This document shows positions 1 to 9,518 of a stretch of DNA of 64,000 nucleotides, in pieces. Numbering within the stretch: position 1 is the stretch's first letter; every line of letters begins with the position of its first letter. Source of the stretch: Bradyrhizobiaceae bacterium (lineage in GTDB: Bacteria; Pseudomonadota; Alphaproteobacteria; Rhizobiales; Xanthobacteraceae); the NCBI GenBank assembly GCA_947481685.1, contig CANKHA010000001.1, forward strand, positions 179,991 to 243,990. Direction: 5' to 3'. The notes below the pieces were generated by a model that saw only the letters and a list, made by a program, of their open reading frames with translations, ran no database searches and was not told where the DNA came from. The position numbers and the translations under genes are program-made.

Positions 1-1302
1 GGATTCACCGTCGCGTCGGTGCTCTGCGCGTTGGCGCAGAACATCGGACAGATGGTGGGCTTCCGCTTGCTGCAGGGCATGTTCGGTGCGGCTCTGGTGC
101 CGCTGTCCCAAGCGGTGATGCTCGACAGCTATCCACCGGAAGAACGCGGTCAGGCCATGGCGATCTGGGGCATGGGCGTGATGCTGGCGCCGATCATGGG
201 CCCGACGCTTGGCGCGTGGCTTACGGACAATTACAGCTGGCACTGGGTCTTCCTGATCAACTTGCCCATCGGCATCGGCATCGGCATCGGCATCGGCATC
301 GTGACCGTGATCGGGCTTATTCTCTTCATCGACGAAAGCGACCAGAAGAAGGAAATGCGCTTCGACTGGTTCGGCTTTATTGCGCTTGCGGTCGGTATCG
401 GTTCGCTGCAGCTGATGCTCGACCGCGGCGAACAGGTCGGCTGGTTTGAATCCAACGAGATCATCGCCGAAACCATCGTCTCGGTCAGCGGCTTCTATTT
501 CTTCCTGGCGCATTCGCTGACCACGGCAAAGCCATTCATCCGTTTTGCCTTGTTCAAGGACCGTAACTTTGTGGTCAGCTGCCTGTTCATGGTGGTGATC
601 GGCATCGTGCTGTTCGGCACCATGGCGTTGGTGACGCCGTTCATGCAGCACGTTATCGGCTATCCGATCTTGACGGCAGGCTACCTGCTCGCAGGCCGCG
701 GCATCGGCACATTGATCGCGATGCTGATGGTCGGCCGCCTGCTGAAAATGGTCGAAGCGCGCTATCTGGTGCTGATTGGACTCTGCCTCAGCGCCTTTAC
801 CCTGAACTGGATGTCGGGCTTCACCGAGATGGTGTCGTCACAGACGCTCGTGACATCGAGCATCGTGCAGGGCTTCGGCATTGGTCTTGTGTTCGTGCCA
901 TTGAGCGCGGTCGCCTTTACCACCTTGCCCGCCTACCTGCGGACCGATGGCGCGTCGATCCTGACGCTGGTGCGCAACATCGGCAGCTCGATTGGTATTT
1001 CGGTGGTGATCGCACAACTGACCTCGACCACCATCCGCATGCACGCGCATCTGGCGGAATACGTCACGCCGTTCAACAATGCGTTGCAGATGCCCGATGT
1101 CGCCGCTGCATTGCCGATGAACACGCAAACCGGTCAGGCGATGATGGAGCAGATCGTCACCCAGCAAGCGACAGTCATCGCCTATGCCAATGACTTCAAG
1201 CTGCTGATGTATCTAACGATCGTTGTTCTTCCGCTGGTGTTTGCGATCGGCACCACGCGCATGCCATCCAGTTCGGCCAAGCCCGCAATGGCGATCGACT
1301 AA
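1..1302 (+). CDS. MFS drug efflux transporter, DHA2 (EmrB/QacA-like), 5' end outside window
   Basis: The frame is open from base 1, so this is the C-terminal 433 residues of a 14-helix proton-driven efflux pump of the inner membrane. The visible part opens in the region of conserved motif C (GMGVMLAPIMGPTLGAWL near residue 57) and the following NYSWHWVFLIN loop, both typical of EmrB/QacA permeases. At residues 91-100 a Gly-Ile run of five GI units is encoded by five perfect GGCATC hexamers (271-300), where relatives usually have a short NxPxG segment. The stop overlaps the stop of the convergent glucokinase gene by 4 bases. A membrane-fusion partner (EmrA-like) would be expected upstream, outside the window. 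The substrate is unknown. Confidence 0.9.
   Translation, partial: GFTVASVLCALAQNIGQMVGFRLLQGMFGAALVPLSQAVMLDSYPPEERGQAMAIWGMGVMLAPIMGPTLGAWLTDNYSWHWVFLINLPIGIGIGIGIGIVTVIGLILFIDESDQKKEMRFDWFGFIALAVGIGSLQLMLDRGEQVGWFESNEIIAETIVSVSGFYFFLAHSLTTAKPFIRFALFKDRNFVVSCLFMVVIGIVLFGTMALVTPFMQHVIGYPILTAGYLLAGRGIGTLIAMLMVGRLLKMVEARYLVLIGLCLSAFTLNWMSGFTEMVSSQTLVTSSIVQGFGIGLVFVPLSAVAFTTLPAYLRTDGASILTLVRNIGSSIGISVVIAQLTSTTIRMHAHLAEYVTPFNNALQMPDVAAALPMNTQTGQAMMEQIVTQQATVIAYANDFKLLMYLTIVVLPLVFAIGTTRMPSSSAKPAMAID
271..300. repeat. GGCATC hexanucleotide tandem repeat inside the MFS gene
   Basis: Five perfect GGCATC units in tandem, preceded by one degenerate unit (CCCATC, 265-270). The repeat keeps the reading frame and encodes alternating Gly-Ile in a predicted membrane helix. 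Copy-number change would lengthen or shorten the helix by two residues per unit without a frameshift. Confidence 0.95.
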
Positions 1303-2249
1303 CCTGCCTTCGTCATCGCGTAGGCGGCGCAGCCGATCAGGCCGGGATGCGCGGCGGTGACGAGATAGGTCGGTATGCCTTTGAGCAGATCGCCATAGGG
1401 CGGATGCGCTTCAAAGGCATCGCGCAGGATTTTCTCGTCCAGCAGTGCGCCAAGCTTGCCCGCGACGCCGCCGGCGATATAGACGCCGCCGAAGGCCTTG
1501 AACGTGAGCGCCACGTCGCCGGCAAAACGCCCCAGCAACCGCACGAAAAGTTTGATGGTCGCAACCGCCGCCGCGTCGCCGGCCTGCGCATGTTTTACGA
1601 TGGTCTCTGCATGCAGAGACGGCGCTCCAGGATTCAGCGCGCTGTGGAGTCGCGGCAGACCCGATCCGGACACGACGCTTTCGGCGGAAACCGGACCGGC
1701 CTCGTGCAGCCGTGCGAACACCGGCTCCTCATCCTTACTCGCAGCACCGAAAGAGACATGGCCGCCTTCGCTCGCGATTGGCTGCCAGCCTGTGCCGACA
1801 GGAACCAGCGCGGCGACGCCAAGACCGGTGCCGGGTCCGAGGACGACTTTCACACCGTGGACGGAGCGTGCTGAAGAAACTTCACCGAGATTGCGGTAGT
1901 CACCGCTCTGTAACTGCGTCAGCGCCCATGCCTGGGCTTCGAAATCGTTGATGGCGTCGGCGCGGGAGAAATGAAACCGCGTGGCCAGGTGGTCGAGATC
2001 GATCAGCCAGTGGCGGTTGGTCAGCGCGACTTTCCGTCCGGTGACCGGTCCGGCGACGGCGAACACACCGGCTGTGGGCTTTACCTTCAACTCGCCAACA
2101 TAGGACGCGATTGCTTCTTCGAGGTTGGCGAAGCGGTCATTGTCCCACGATACGACCTGTTCCGGACGGTTGTGGGCAGCGAGCAGGGCGAAGCGGCTAT
2201 GGGTGCCGCCGATATCGGCGAGCAGGATAGGTGATCCACTAAACATCAA
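1299..2249 (-). CDS. glk: Glucokinase
   Basis: ATP-dependent phosphorylation of glucose to glucose-6-phosphate in the cytoplasm. The 316-residue length fits the Glk (ROK-unrelated, proteobacterial) family. The N-terminal phosphate-binding motif LLADIGGTHSRFAL is intact, LGPGTGLGVAAL follows near residue 138, and the glucose-site region ASEGGHVSFG is near residue 160. The start region overlaps the end of pcaG by 11 bases, suggesting translational coupling to the end of the protocatechuate operon, an odd pairing of sugar and aromatic catabolism. Two adjacent Met codons (2249 and 2246) could each serve as start. Confidence 0.93.
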   Translation of the reverse strand: MMFSGSPILLADIGGTHSRFALLAAHNRPEQVVSWDNDRFANLEEAIASYVGELKVKPTAGVFAVAGPVTGRKVALTNRHWLIDLDHLATRFHFSRADAINDFEAQAWALTQLQSGDYRNLGEVSSARSVHGVKVVLGPGTGLGVAALVPVGTGWQPIASEGGHVSFGAASKDEEPVFARLHEAGPVSAESVVSGSGLPRLHSALNPGAPSLHAETIVKHAQAGDAAAVATIKLFVRLLGRFAGDVALTFKAFGGVYIAGGVAGKLGALLDEKILRDAFEAHPPYGDLLKGIPTYLVTAAHPGLIGCAAYAMTKAG

Positions 2250-2826
2250 AGAACACGGTCTCGTTTACGCCCTGCAAGCGGATATCGAAAACATAGACAG
2301 CGGCGCCATCGCGATCTTCGTGTTTCGCGACCAGCGTTTCGCGACGCTGATCCGGAACAAGCGTCAGGATCGGGTCGCCCACGTTGCCGGCCTCATCGGG
2401 GAAATAGATGCGGGTATAGGCATGGCGTGGCAGGCCGCGCGCGAAGACGGCGACCAGAATATGCGGCGCCTGCGGCTTGCCATTCGGGCCGGGAACGGCG
2501 CCGGGCTTGATCGTGCTGAAGCTGAAGCGGCCTTCGGCATCGGTACCGCAGCGGCCAAAGCCCTGAAATTTTGCATTAGGCCGGCGCTGGTCGGCAGGGT
2601 GCGCGTAGCGGCCCGCTGCATCTGCCTGCCAGATTTCGATCATCGCATCGTTGACCGCTGCGCCGTCGCAATCAAACACGCGTCCCTCGATGCGGATGCG
2701 CTGGCCGGATGCGTCCGGCGTGATCAGGTCATTCGTGAGAGGTTGTGTCCACGGATAGTCTTTGCCCGGCGTGAGCGCGGGGGCGAAGAACGGTCCGACG
2801 GTTTGTGAAGGCGTGATACCGGCCAT
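2239..2826 (-). CDS. pcaG: Protocatechuate 3,4-dioxygenase, alpha subunit
   Basis: Non-catalytic partner of PcaH in the intradiol ring-cleaving enzyme that opens protocatechuate to 3-carboxy-cis,cis-muconate. The 195-residue length and the N-terminal TPSQTVGPFF motif are characteristic of PcaG. The intradiol dioxygenase fold follows, with the Ala-Ala-Gly-Arg-Tyr substrate-loop segment near residue 91. It starts 4 bases after the pcaH stop codon, as expected for subunits made in equal amounts, and its 3' end overlaps glk. Confidence 0.95.
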   Translation of the reverse strand: MAGITPSQTVGPFFAPALTPGKDYPWTQPLTNDLITPDASGQRIRIEGRVFDCDGAAVNDAMIEIWQADAAGRYAHPADQRRPNAKFQGFGRCGTDAEGRFSFSTIKPGAVPGPNGKPQAPHILVAVFARGLPRHAYTRIYFPDEAGNVGDPILTLVPDQRRETLVAKHEDRDGAAVYVFDIRLQGVNETVFFDV

Positions 2827-2830
2827 GGTC

Positions 2831-3526
2831 TCAGCTTTCCGTTGGAGTCTGCAAGCGGCCGCGCAAGACGATATCGAACCGATAGGCCAGCGCCCAGTTC
2901 GGTACGGTCGCGTCCATGTCGAAGGATGAAATCAGGCGCTCGCGGGATTCCTTCGGAACCGAGTCGTAGATCGGATCGAAGGGGATCAGCGGATCGTTCG
3001 GAAAATACATCTGCGTCACAAGGCGCGACAGGAATGAATGGCCGAACAGCGAGAAATGAATATGCGCCGGCCGCCAGGCGTTCTCGTGGTTGCCCCAGGG
3101 ATAGGCGCCGGGCTTGATGGTGAGGAATTGATAGCGGCCCTTGTCGTCGGTCACCGTGCGGCCAGCGCCGGTAAAATTCGGATCGAGCGGGGCTTCGTGT
3201 TGATCGACAATATGCGTGTAACGGCCGGAGGCATTGGCCTGCCAGAGTTCGACCAGCGTATTGGGCACCGGTTTGGCATCCTCGTCGAGGACGTGGCCAT
3301 AGATGATGATGCGTTCGCCGAGCGGTTCGCTCTTGTGCTGCTTGGTCAAGTCGGCATCGCCCGCCTGAACGGTTTCGTGGCCATAGACCGGTCCGGTCAA
3401 TTCCGAGAGCGTATGCGGCACGATGATCAAGGGCTTCGCGGGCGCACGCTTGCGCGAACTCTGGTAGCCGGGTGCGAGATGACCGGAAAATGCGCTGAGG
3501 CTTTCGCGCGGATAAACAATTGTCAT
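2831..3526 (-). CDS. pcaH: Protocatechuate 3,4-dioxygenase, beta subunit
   Basis: Catalytic iron-binding subunit. The Fe(III) ligands are visible: Tyr in SGRYTH, Tyr in KPGAYPW and both His in RPAHIHFS. The start at 3526 (protein MTIVYPRESL) was chosen over an in-frame extension to 3634 because the ATG overlaps the pcaF stop as ATGA and because PcaH proteins begin at about this point. The length is then 231 residues, normal for the family. With pcaG it forms the alpha-beta protomer acting in the cytoplasm. Confidence 0.95.
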   Translation of the reverse strand: MTIVYPRESLSAFSGHLAPGYQSSRKRAPAKPLIIVPHTLSELTGPVYGHETVQAGDADLTKQHKSEPLGERIIIYGHVLDEDAKPVPNTLVELWQANASGRYTHIVDQHEAPLDPNFTGAGRTVTDDKGRYQFLTIKPGAYPWGNHENAWRPAHIHFSLFGHSFLSRLVTQMYFPNDPLIPFDPIYDSVPKESRERLISSFDMDATVPNWALAYRFDIVLRGRLQTPTES

Positions 3527-4737
3527 CACACCTTCTCCAATGCGAGGGAGACACCCTGGCCTACACCAACGCACATCGTCGCCAATGCGCGCGTGCCGCC
3601 CCGCGCATGCAGGCCATGCGCGGCCGTCATGCACAGCCGCGCGCCTGACATGCCGAGCGGATGCCCGAGCGCGATGGCGCCGCCATGCGGGTTCACATAT
3701 TCGGCATCGTCGGCAACGCCGAGCTGACGCAAGACAGCCAGCGCCTGCGAGGCGAAGGCTTCGTTCAGCTCGAGCAGATCGAAATCGCCGATCTTCAATT
3801 TAAGTAGCGCCATCAGCTTCTGTGTCGATGGCACCGGGCCCATGCCCATGATCCGCGGCGCAACGCCCGCCGACGCCATGCCGAGGATGCGCGCGCGAGG
3901 CGTCAGGCCGTGTTTCTTTACGGCAGCTTCGGAGGCGAGGATCATCGCGGCTGCGCCATCATTCACGCCCGAGGCGTTGCCCGCGGTAACGGTACCGGGA
4001 TTGCGGAACGGCGTCTTAAGCTTCGCCAGATCGTCCAGCGTGGTGCTGGGACGTGGATGCTCGTCGCGGTCGACAACCGCCGGACCGGTCTTGCCGCCGG
4101 GCACTTCGACCGGAACGATCTCGTCCTTGAAATACCCCGCGGCAATAGCCTTGCCCGCGCGCTGCTGCGAGCGCAGCGCAAAGGCATCCTGATCCTTGCG
4201 GCTGATTTGAAATTCCTCGGCGACGTTCTCGCCGGTCTCTGGCATGGAATCGACGCCGTATTGCGCCTTCATCAGCGGATTGATGAAACGCCAGCCGATG
4301 GTGGTGTCGTGGATTTCAGCGGCGCGCTGGAATGGCGTTTCGGCCTTGCCCATCACCAGCGGTGCGCGCGTCATCGATTCCACGCCGCCGGCAATCGCGA
4401 ATTCAATCTCGCCGGAGCGGATCGCGCGTGCGGCATCGCCGACCGCGTTCATGCCCGAGGCGCAAAGCCGGTTTAGCGTGACGCCCGGCACCTTGTCCGG
4501 CAGTCCTGCGAGCAGCAGCGCCATGCGCGCGACATTGCGGTTGTCTTCGCCGGCCTGGTTGGCGCAGCCGAAATAGACTTCGTCGAGAGCATCCCAATCG
4601 GCGCGGGGATTGCGCGCCACCAGCGCCTTGATCGGCACGGCGGCAAGATCGTCCGGGCGGACTTTGGCCAGCGCGCCGCCGTAACGGCCGATGGCCGTCC
4701 GTGCCGCGTCGCAGAGGAAAACGTCACGTGTGCTCAT
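3526..4737 (-). CDS. pcaF: 3-oxoadipyl-CoA thiolase
   Basis: Last step of the beta-ketoadipate pathway: 3-oxoadipyl-CoA plus CoA gives succinyl-CoA and acetyl-CoA. At 403 residues it has the full thiolase fold: nucleophilic Cys in NRLCASGMNAVG (near residue 91), GNASGVNDGA, the His motif NPHGGAIALGHPLG and the C-terminal acid/base Cys in CVGVGQG. Its operon position between CoA-transferase and dioxygenase genes supports PcaF over a biosynthetic acetyl-CoA acetyltransferase. It is separated from pcaJ by about 165 bases containing a palindromic repeat, which may alter mRNA stability between the two halves of the operon. Confidence 0.93.
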   Translation of the reverse strand: MSTRDVFLCDAARTAIGRYGGALAKVRPDDLAAVPIKALVARNPRADWDALDEVYFGCANQAGEDNRNVARMALLLAGLPDKVPGVTLNRLCASGMNAVGDAARAIRSGEIEFAIAGGVESMTRAPLVMGKAETPFQRAAEIHDTTIGWRFINPLMKAQYGVDSMPETGENVAEEFQISRKDQDAFALRSQQRAGKAIAAGYFKDEIVPVEVPGGKTGPAVVDRDEHPRPSTTLDDLAKLKTPFRNPGTVTAGNASGVNDGAAAMILASEAAVKKHGLTPRARILGMASAGVAPRIMGMGPVPSTQKLMALLKLKIGDFDLLELNEAFASQALAVLRQLGVADDAEYVNPHGGAIALGHPLGMSGARLCMTAAHGLHARGGTRALATMCVGVGQGVSLALEKV

Positions 4738-4760
4738 GCCAAAATCTCGATACGCGATCC

Positions 4761-4871
4761 GTCATCCTGAGGTGCGACCCCGGCCTTGGGCAGGGGGATC
4801 CTCGAAGGGCGACGGCCCTGAATTCTTGGCCATCCTTCGAGGCCTGCCTTCGGCAGGCACCTCAGGATGAC
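4761..4871. repeat. REP-like long palindrome between pcaJ and pcaF
   Basis: Perfect 15-base outer arms GTCATCCTGAGGTGC (4761-4775) and GCACCTCAGGATGAC (4857-4871) enclose a second inverted pair, CCTCGAAGG (4800-4808) and CCTTCGAGG (4834-4842). This nested architecture matches the short intergenic palindromic elements common in Bradyrhizobiaceae genomes. It lies inside the pca operon and would form a strong hairpin in the mRNA. Confidence 0.85.
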
Positions 4872-4903
4872 GGTAGATGGTTGAGGCAAACTCTTCATGT
4901 CAT

Positions 4904-5680
4904 CTATGCCGCTTTGCCGTGAGCGGCAGCGGTGCGGGCATGCAACGCGCGCAGGGTCTCTAATTCTTTGGCCGTCGGCGTGGGCGTTTCCGCGACCTTG
5001 TCTGCGAACCGCACGGGCCAGCCGGTATTCTCCTGGATCTTCTCGCGCGTCACGCCGGGATGGATCGAGGTGACGATCATTTCCCTGGTCACTGGATCGG
5101 GCTGGAAAATGCAGAGGTCGGTGACCAGCTTGGTCGGTCCCTTGGTCTTCAGTCCGAGCCGAGCGCGATGGTCGCCGCCTTCGCCATGGCCCAGCGAGGT
5201 GATGAAGTCGAGCTTGTCGACGAAGCTTCGTTTTCCTTGCGCCATGATGATGAAGATCTCGCCGCAGGATGTCGCGATCTCCGGCGCGCCGCCGCCGCCG
5301 GGCAGCCGCACCTTCGGCTTGTCGTAAGGGCCGATCACGGTGGTGTTGAGGTTGGCGAATTTGTCGATCTGCGCGCCGCCGAGGAAGCCGACGGTGATGC
5401 GGCCGCCTTGCAGCCAGTAGCGGAACATCTCCGGTACCGAGACAGTCGTGAGCGCGGTCTCGCACAACTCGCTGTCGCCGATGGACAGTGGCAACACGTC
5501 CGGCTTGGTGGCAATGGTGCCGGACTCATAGATCAGCGTGATGTCCGGCGCGTGGGTCAGCCGCGCGAGATTCGATGCCGCCGACGGCATGCCGATGCCG
5601 ACGAAGCAGACGTCTTCGTTGCGCATCGCGCGCGCCGCGGCGATGGTCATCATCTCGTTCGATGTGTAAGCGTCTGCCAT
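4904..5680 (-). CDS. pcaJ: 3-oxoadipate CoA-transferase, beta subunit (CatJ/GctB type)
   Basis: Second subunit of the enzyme that moves CoA from succinyl-CoA to 3-oxoadipate. The protein (258 residues) belongs to the glutaconate CoA-transferase-like class: the VGIGMPSAASNLA loop is near residue 29 and the likely catalytic Glu lies in IYESGTI near residue 52. The oxyanion-hole segment GGGGAPEIA is near residue 128. It starts 3 bases after the pcaI stop. This class is the CatI/CatJ type rather than the SCOT-like PcaI/PcaJ of Pseudomonas putida. The substrate is inferred from the operon. Confidence 0.85.
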   Translation of the reverse strand: MADAYTSNEMMTIAAARAMRNEDVCFVGIGMPSAASNLARLTHAPDITLIYESGTIATKPDVLPLSIGDSELCETALTTVSVPEMFRYWLQGGRITVGFLGGAQIDKFANLNTTVIGPYDKPKVRLPGGGGAPEIATSCGEIFIIMAQGKRSFVDKLDFITSLGHGEGGDHRARLGLKTKGPTKLVTDLCIFQPDPVTREMIVTSIHPGVTREKIQENTGWPVRFADKVAETPTPTAKELETLRALHARTAAAHGKAA

Positions 5681-5683
5681 GAC

Positions 5684-6544
5684 TTACTCCGCCGCCACGC
5701 GCAGCGGCCGGGTATGCGCCGCGAAGATTTCCGGACCCTGATCGAGCACGTTGGCTTTCATCCACGCCAGGAAGGTGTCGCGCTCGCGCGCGATCTCGTC
5801 CCATTTCTTGTAGAAGGCGTTGTCGCGCGCGTAATAGCCCTGCGCGTAAGAAGGATAGGCGCCACCCGGCACTTCCGCGATGGCCGTGACCGTCCAGGCC
5901 GGCAGCACCACGGCGTTAAAGCTCCCGGGTTTTAGGTCATCGACGATCTCTTCCACGGTCACAATCGATCGCTTCGAGGCGAGCACGACTTCCTTCTGCA
6001 CCCCGGCGATGCCGTCGATCAGCACATTGCCTTGCCGGTCGGCTTTCTGGGCATGGATCACGGCGACATCCGGCCGATGTGCGGGGACGGCCGCCAGCGT
6101 TTCGCCGGTGAAGGGGCACTGGATGAATTTGATATTGGGATTCACCTTGGGCAGGTCGGCGCCGATATAACCGCGAAACACTGCGAGGGGCAGACCGGCC
6201 GCGCCTGCCTCGTAAGCATTGGCCATGGCGGCGTGGGAATGTTCCTCGATCTCCAGCGGCGCGGGCCAGGCCTTCTCCACCGCATCCCGGAAACGATAGA
6301 GCGAGCCGACGCCGGGATTGCCGCCCCAAGAGAACACAACTTTCTTCGCGCAGCCCATGCCGATCATCTGGTCGTAGATCAGATCCGGCGTCATCCGGAT
6401 CAGCGTCAGGTTCTTGCGCTGCTGGCGAATGATCTCGTGTCCTGCGGCATGCGGGATGAGATGGGTGAATCCCTCCATCGCGACGGTATCGCCGTCATGG
6501 ATATGGGCCGAAACGGCCTCGGCCAAGGTGGTTATGCGCGGCAT
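5684..6544 (-). CDS. pcaI: 3-oxoadipate CoA-transferase, alpha subunit (CatI/GctA type)
   Basis: First gene of the pca operon and partner of the gene just downstream. At 286 residues it shows GctA-like features: the N-terminal DGDTVAMEGFTH, the SWGGNPGVGSLYRF motif near residue 93 and the QGNVLIDGI segment near residue 171. The upstream 177-base gap to the divergent mutS gene must hold the operon promoter. No PcaQ/PcaR-type regulator gene is in the window. Related subunits also act on glutaconate, so specificity comes from the pcaFHG neighbours. Confidence 0.87.
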   Translation of the reverse strand: MPRITTLAEAVSAHIHDGDTVAMEGFTHLIPHAAGHEIIRQQRKNLTLIRMTPDLIYDQMIGMGCAKKVVFSWGGNPGVGSLYRFRDAVEKAWPAPLEIEEHSHAAMANAYEAGAAGLPLAVFRGYIGADLPKVNPNIKFIQCPFTGETLAAVPAHRPDVAVIHAQKADRQGNVLIDGIAGVQKEVVLASKRSIVTVEEIVDDLKPGSFNAVVLPAWTVTAIAEVPGGAYPSYAQGYYARDNAFYKKWDEIARERDTFLAWMKANVLDQGPEIFAAHTRPLRVAAE

Positions 6545-6721
6545 TGCAGGGCTTCCACGAGCGTCATGGCCGACATTTAGGGACCATTCCGGCAGGGCGT
6601 CAAATGCCCGATGGAACAGGCCGATAGGTGCGATTTGGCCGCTGTTTCAGGGCTGCAATTGCCGTGCGAATGCTGTGGGCAATCGGCAGAAAGGCCGGGC
6701 TGCATCTGATACGGTCCGGCC

Positions 6722-9448
6722 ATGGATCTCGCCCACGCCCCCATCATCCCGGAACCGGCTGCCGACACCGGCCGCGTGACTCCGATGATGGAGCAATATG
6801 TCGAGATCAAAGCCGCCAATCCGGACAGCCTGCTGTTCTACCGGATGGGCGATTTCTACGAGCTGTTCTTCGAGGACGCCGAAATCGCGTCGAAGGCGCT
6901 CGGCATCGTGCTCACCAAGCGCGGCAAGCATCTCGGACGCGACATCCCGATGTGCGGCGTGCCGATCGTCCGCTCCGATGAGTATCTCCACAAGCTGATC
7001 GCGCTCGGCCATCGCGTGGCGGTCTGCGAGCAGATCGAGGATCCCGCCGAGGCGAAGAAGCGCGGCCCCAAGAGCGTAGTGCAGCGGAATGTCACGCGGC
7101 TGGTCACTCCGGGCACGCTCACGGAAGACACGCTGCTCGATGCCAGGCGCAACAACTACCTGCTGGCGCTCACGCGCGCGCGGGTTTCGACCGACAGCGA
7201 CCAGGGTCGCTTCGCGCTGGGCTGGATCGACATCTCCACCGGTGAGTTTCGCATTGCGGAATGCGAACCCGGCGCGCTGGCTGCCGAGATCGCGCGGCTG
7301 GAGCCGGGCGAGATCATCGTCTCCGACGCGCTCTATTCCGATCCGGAATTTGCCAGCTACTTTCGTTCGCTTCCGGCCGTCACGCCACTGACGCGCGATG
7401 TGTTCGACGGCGCCACTGCCGAGCGGAGGCTGACGAATTATTTTGCGGTCGCCACCACGGATGCTTTCGGCACGCTGTCGCGGCTGGAGCTGACGGCCGC
7501 TGCCGCCTGCATCACCTATGTCGAGCGCACGCAGCTTGGAAAGCGCCCGCCACTGTCGCCGCCGGTGCGCGAAGCCGCTGGTGCGACGCTCGCGATCGAT
7601 CAGGCCACGCGCGCCAATCTCGAACTCACGCGCACGCTGACCGGTGAACGACGGGGCTCGCTGCTGGCGGCGATTGACCGCACGGTGACCGCGGCCGGTA
7701 CGCGTTTGCTGGCGCAGCGGCTTGCCGCGCCGTTGACGGATGCCAAGGCGATTGCCGAACGCCTCGACAGCATCGATATGCTTGTCGCCGATTCCGGTTT
7801 GCGCGGCGAAGTGCGCGATCGTCTCGCTGCCGCACCCGATCTCGCCCGCGCGCTCAGTCGTATCGTGGTCGACCGCGGTGGGCCGCGCGATCTGGCGGCA
7901 ATCCGCGACGGTATTCTTGCGGCGTCATCGATCGCGACGCGCCTCGATGGCCGCAAGGACACGCCGGCCGAAATCGTCTCCGCCATCGCCGCGCTGCGAC
8001 GGCCTGACCCCGCGGTGGCACAGGCGCTGGCCGATGCGCTGTCGGACGAGTTGCCATTGTTCAAGCGTGATGGTGGTTTTGTGCGCGCGGGCTATGACGC
8101 GACACTCGATGAGGCTCGGGCGCTGCGTGACGAGTCCCGTCGCGTGATAGCCGGCTTGCAGGCGCGCTACGCCGACGACACCGGCGTCAAGATCCTGAAA
8201 ATCCGGCACAACAATGTGCTTGGCTATTTCGTCGAGGTAACCGCGCAGCACGGCGACCGGCTGATGGCGCCACCGCACAATGCATCCTTCATCCATCGCC
8301 AGACTCTGGTGGGGCAGGTGCGCTTCACCACCGCCGAACTCGGTGAACTCGAAGCCAAGATCGCGAACGCTGCCGACCGCGCGCTCGTCATCGAACTGGA
8401 AACCTACACGCGGCTCGCGGCGATGGTGACAAAGGCGACGGCCGAGATCAAAGCTGCCGCCGAAGCGTTGGCGATGCTCGATGTCTCCTCGGCGCTGGCG
8501 CAGCTCGCGGTCGAACAAAACTACCTGCGTCCGGAAGTCGATGACACGCTGACCTTCATCATCGAAGGCGGGCGGCATCCGGTGGTGGAGCAGGCGCTGG
8601 CGCAGGACGGCCAGCCCTTCGTCGCCAACGACTGCGATCTGTCGCCGCAAGCGGGCGCGCCGGACGGACGCATCTATTTGCTGACCGGTCCCAACATGGG
8701 CGGCAAGTCCACGTTCCTGCGGCAGAACGCATTGATCGCTGTCCTCGCGCAGATGGGCAGCTTCGTTCCCGCGCGGCGCGCGCATATCGGCATTGTCGAT
8801 AGGCTGTTCTCGCGCGTCGGCGCGGCCGACGACCTCGCGCGCGGGCGTTCAACGTTCATGGTCGAAATGGTGGAGACCGCCGCGATCCTCAATCAGGCGC
8901 GTGAAAGATCATTGGTGATTCTGGATGAGATCGGCCGCGGCACCGCAACCTTCGACGGTCTTTCCATCGCCTGGGCCACCATCGAACATCTGCACGAGTC
9001 GAACCGCTGCCGTTCGCTGTTCGCCACGCACTTTCATGAATTGACCGCGTTGTCGGCCAAGCTGCCGCGTTTGTTCAACGCCACCGCGCGGGTGAAGGAA
9101 TGGCACGGCGATGTGGTCTTTCTTCACGAGGTGATCGCGGGCGTGGCCGACCATTCCTACGGCATCCAGGTGGCGAAACTGGCGGGCTTGCCGTCGGCCG
9201 TGATCGAGCGCGCCAAGGTCGTGCTGGCGAAGCTGGAAGCCGACGATCGCGCCTCGCCGGTTCGTGGCTTCGACGATCTGCCTCTTTTTGCGGCAACCCC
9301 AAAACCAACAGCGGCTCCTGCTGACTCTGCGTTGGAAGCACTCGTGAACGCCCTTACAGCGCTGCATCCTGACGAAATGTCGCCTCGGGAAGCTCTGGAA
9401 GCGCTCTATGCTTTGAAGGCAAAAGCACCAGACCGCGCCAAACATTAA
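6722..9448 (+). CDS. mutS: DNA mismatch repair protein MutS
   Basis: Recognises base mismatches and small loops and recruits MutL using ATP. The 908-residue protein has all MutS domains: the N-terminal mismatch-binding domain with the Phe-x-Glu motif in MGDFYELF (near residue 42), connector, lever and clamp domains, and the C-terminal ABC-type ATPase. The ATPase carries Walker [10 protein letters not shown] (near residue 658), Walker [12 protein letters not shown] (near residue 730) and the His switch in ATHFHEL. The C-terminal segment is the short helix-turn-helix dimerisation region. It is transcribed divergently from the pca operon. Confidence 0.98.
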   Translation: MDLAHAPIIPEPAADTGRVTPMMEQYVEIKAANPDSLLFYRMGDFYELFFEDAEIASKALGIVLTKRGKHLGRDIPMCGVPIVRSDEYLHKLIALGHRVAVCEQIEDPAEAKKRGPKSVVQRNVTRLVTPGTLTEDTLLDARRNNYLLALTRARVSTDSDQGRFALGWIDISTGEFRIAECEPGALAAEIARLEPGEIIVSDALYSDPEFASYFRSLPAVTPLTRDVFDGATAERRLTNYFAVATTDAFGTLSRLELTAAAACITYVERTQLGKRPPLSPPVREAAGATLAIDQATRANLELTRTLTGERRGSLLAAIDRTVTAAGTRLLAQRLAAPLTDAKAIAERLDSIDMLVADSGLRGEVRDRLAAAPDLARALSRIVVDRGGPRDLAAIRDGILAASSIATRLDGRKDTPAEIVSAIAALRRPDPAVAQALADALSDELPLFKRDGGFVRAGYDATLDEARALRDESRRVIAGLQARYADDTGVKILKIRHNNVLGYFVEVTAQHGDRLMAPPHNASFIHRQTLVGQVRFTTAELGELEAKIANAADRALVIELETYTRLAAMVTKATAEIKAAAEALAMLDVSSALAQLAVEQNYLRPEVDDTLTFIIEGGRHPVVEQALAQDGQPFVANDCDLSPQAGAPDGRIYLLTGPNMGGKSTFLRQNALIAVLAQMGSFVPARRAHIGIVDRLFSRVGAADDLARGRSTFMVEMVETAAILNQARERSLVILDEIGRGTATFDGLSIAWATIEHLHESNRCRSLFATHFHELTALSAKLPRLFNATARVKEWHGDVVFLHEVIAGVADHSYGIQVAKLAGLPSAVIERAKVVLAKLEADDRASPVRGFDDLPLFAATPKPTAAPADSALEALVNALTALHPDEMSPREALEALYALKAKAPDRAKH

Positions 9449-9518
9449 ATCAGCCGCCCCCCTTCACGCGCCGCTCTGTTTGTATGAAATTAGGGTTCCA
9501 ATCTGTTCGGGGGGGCAG

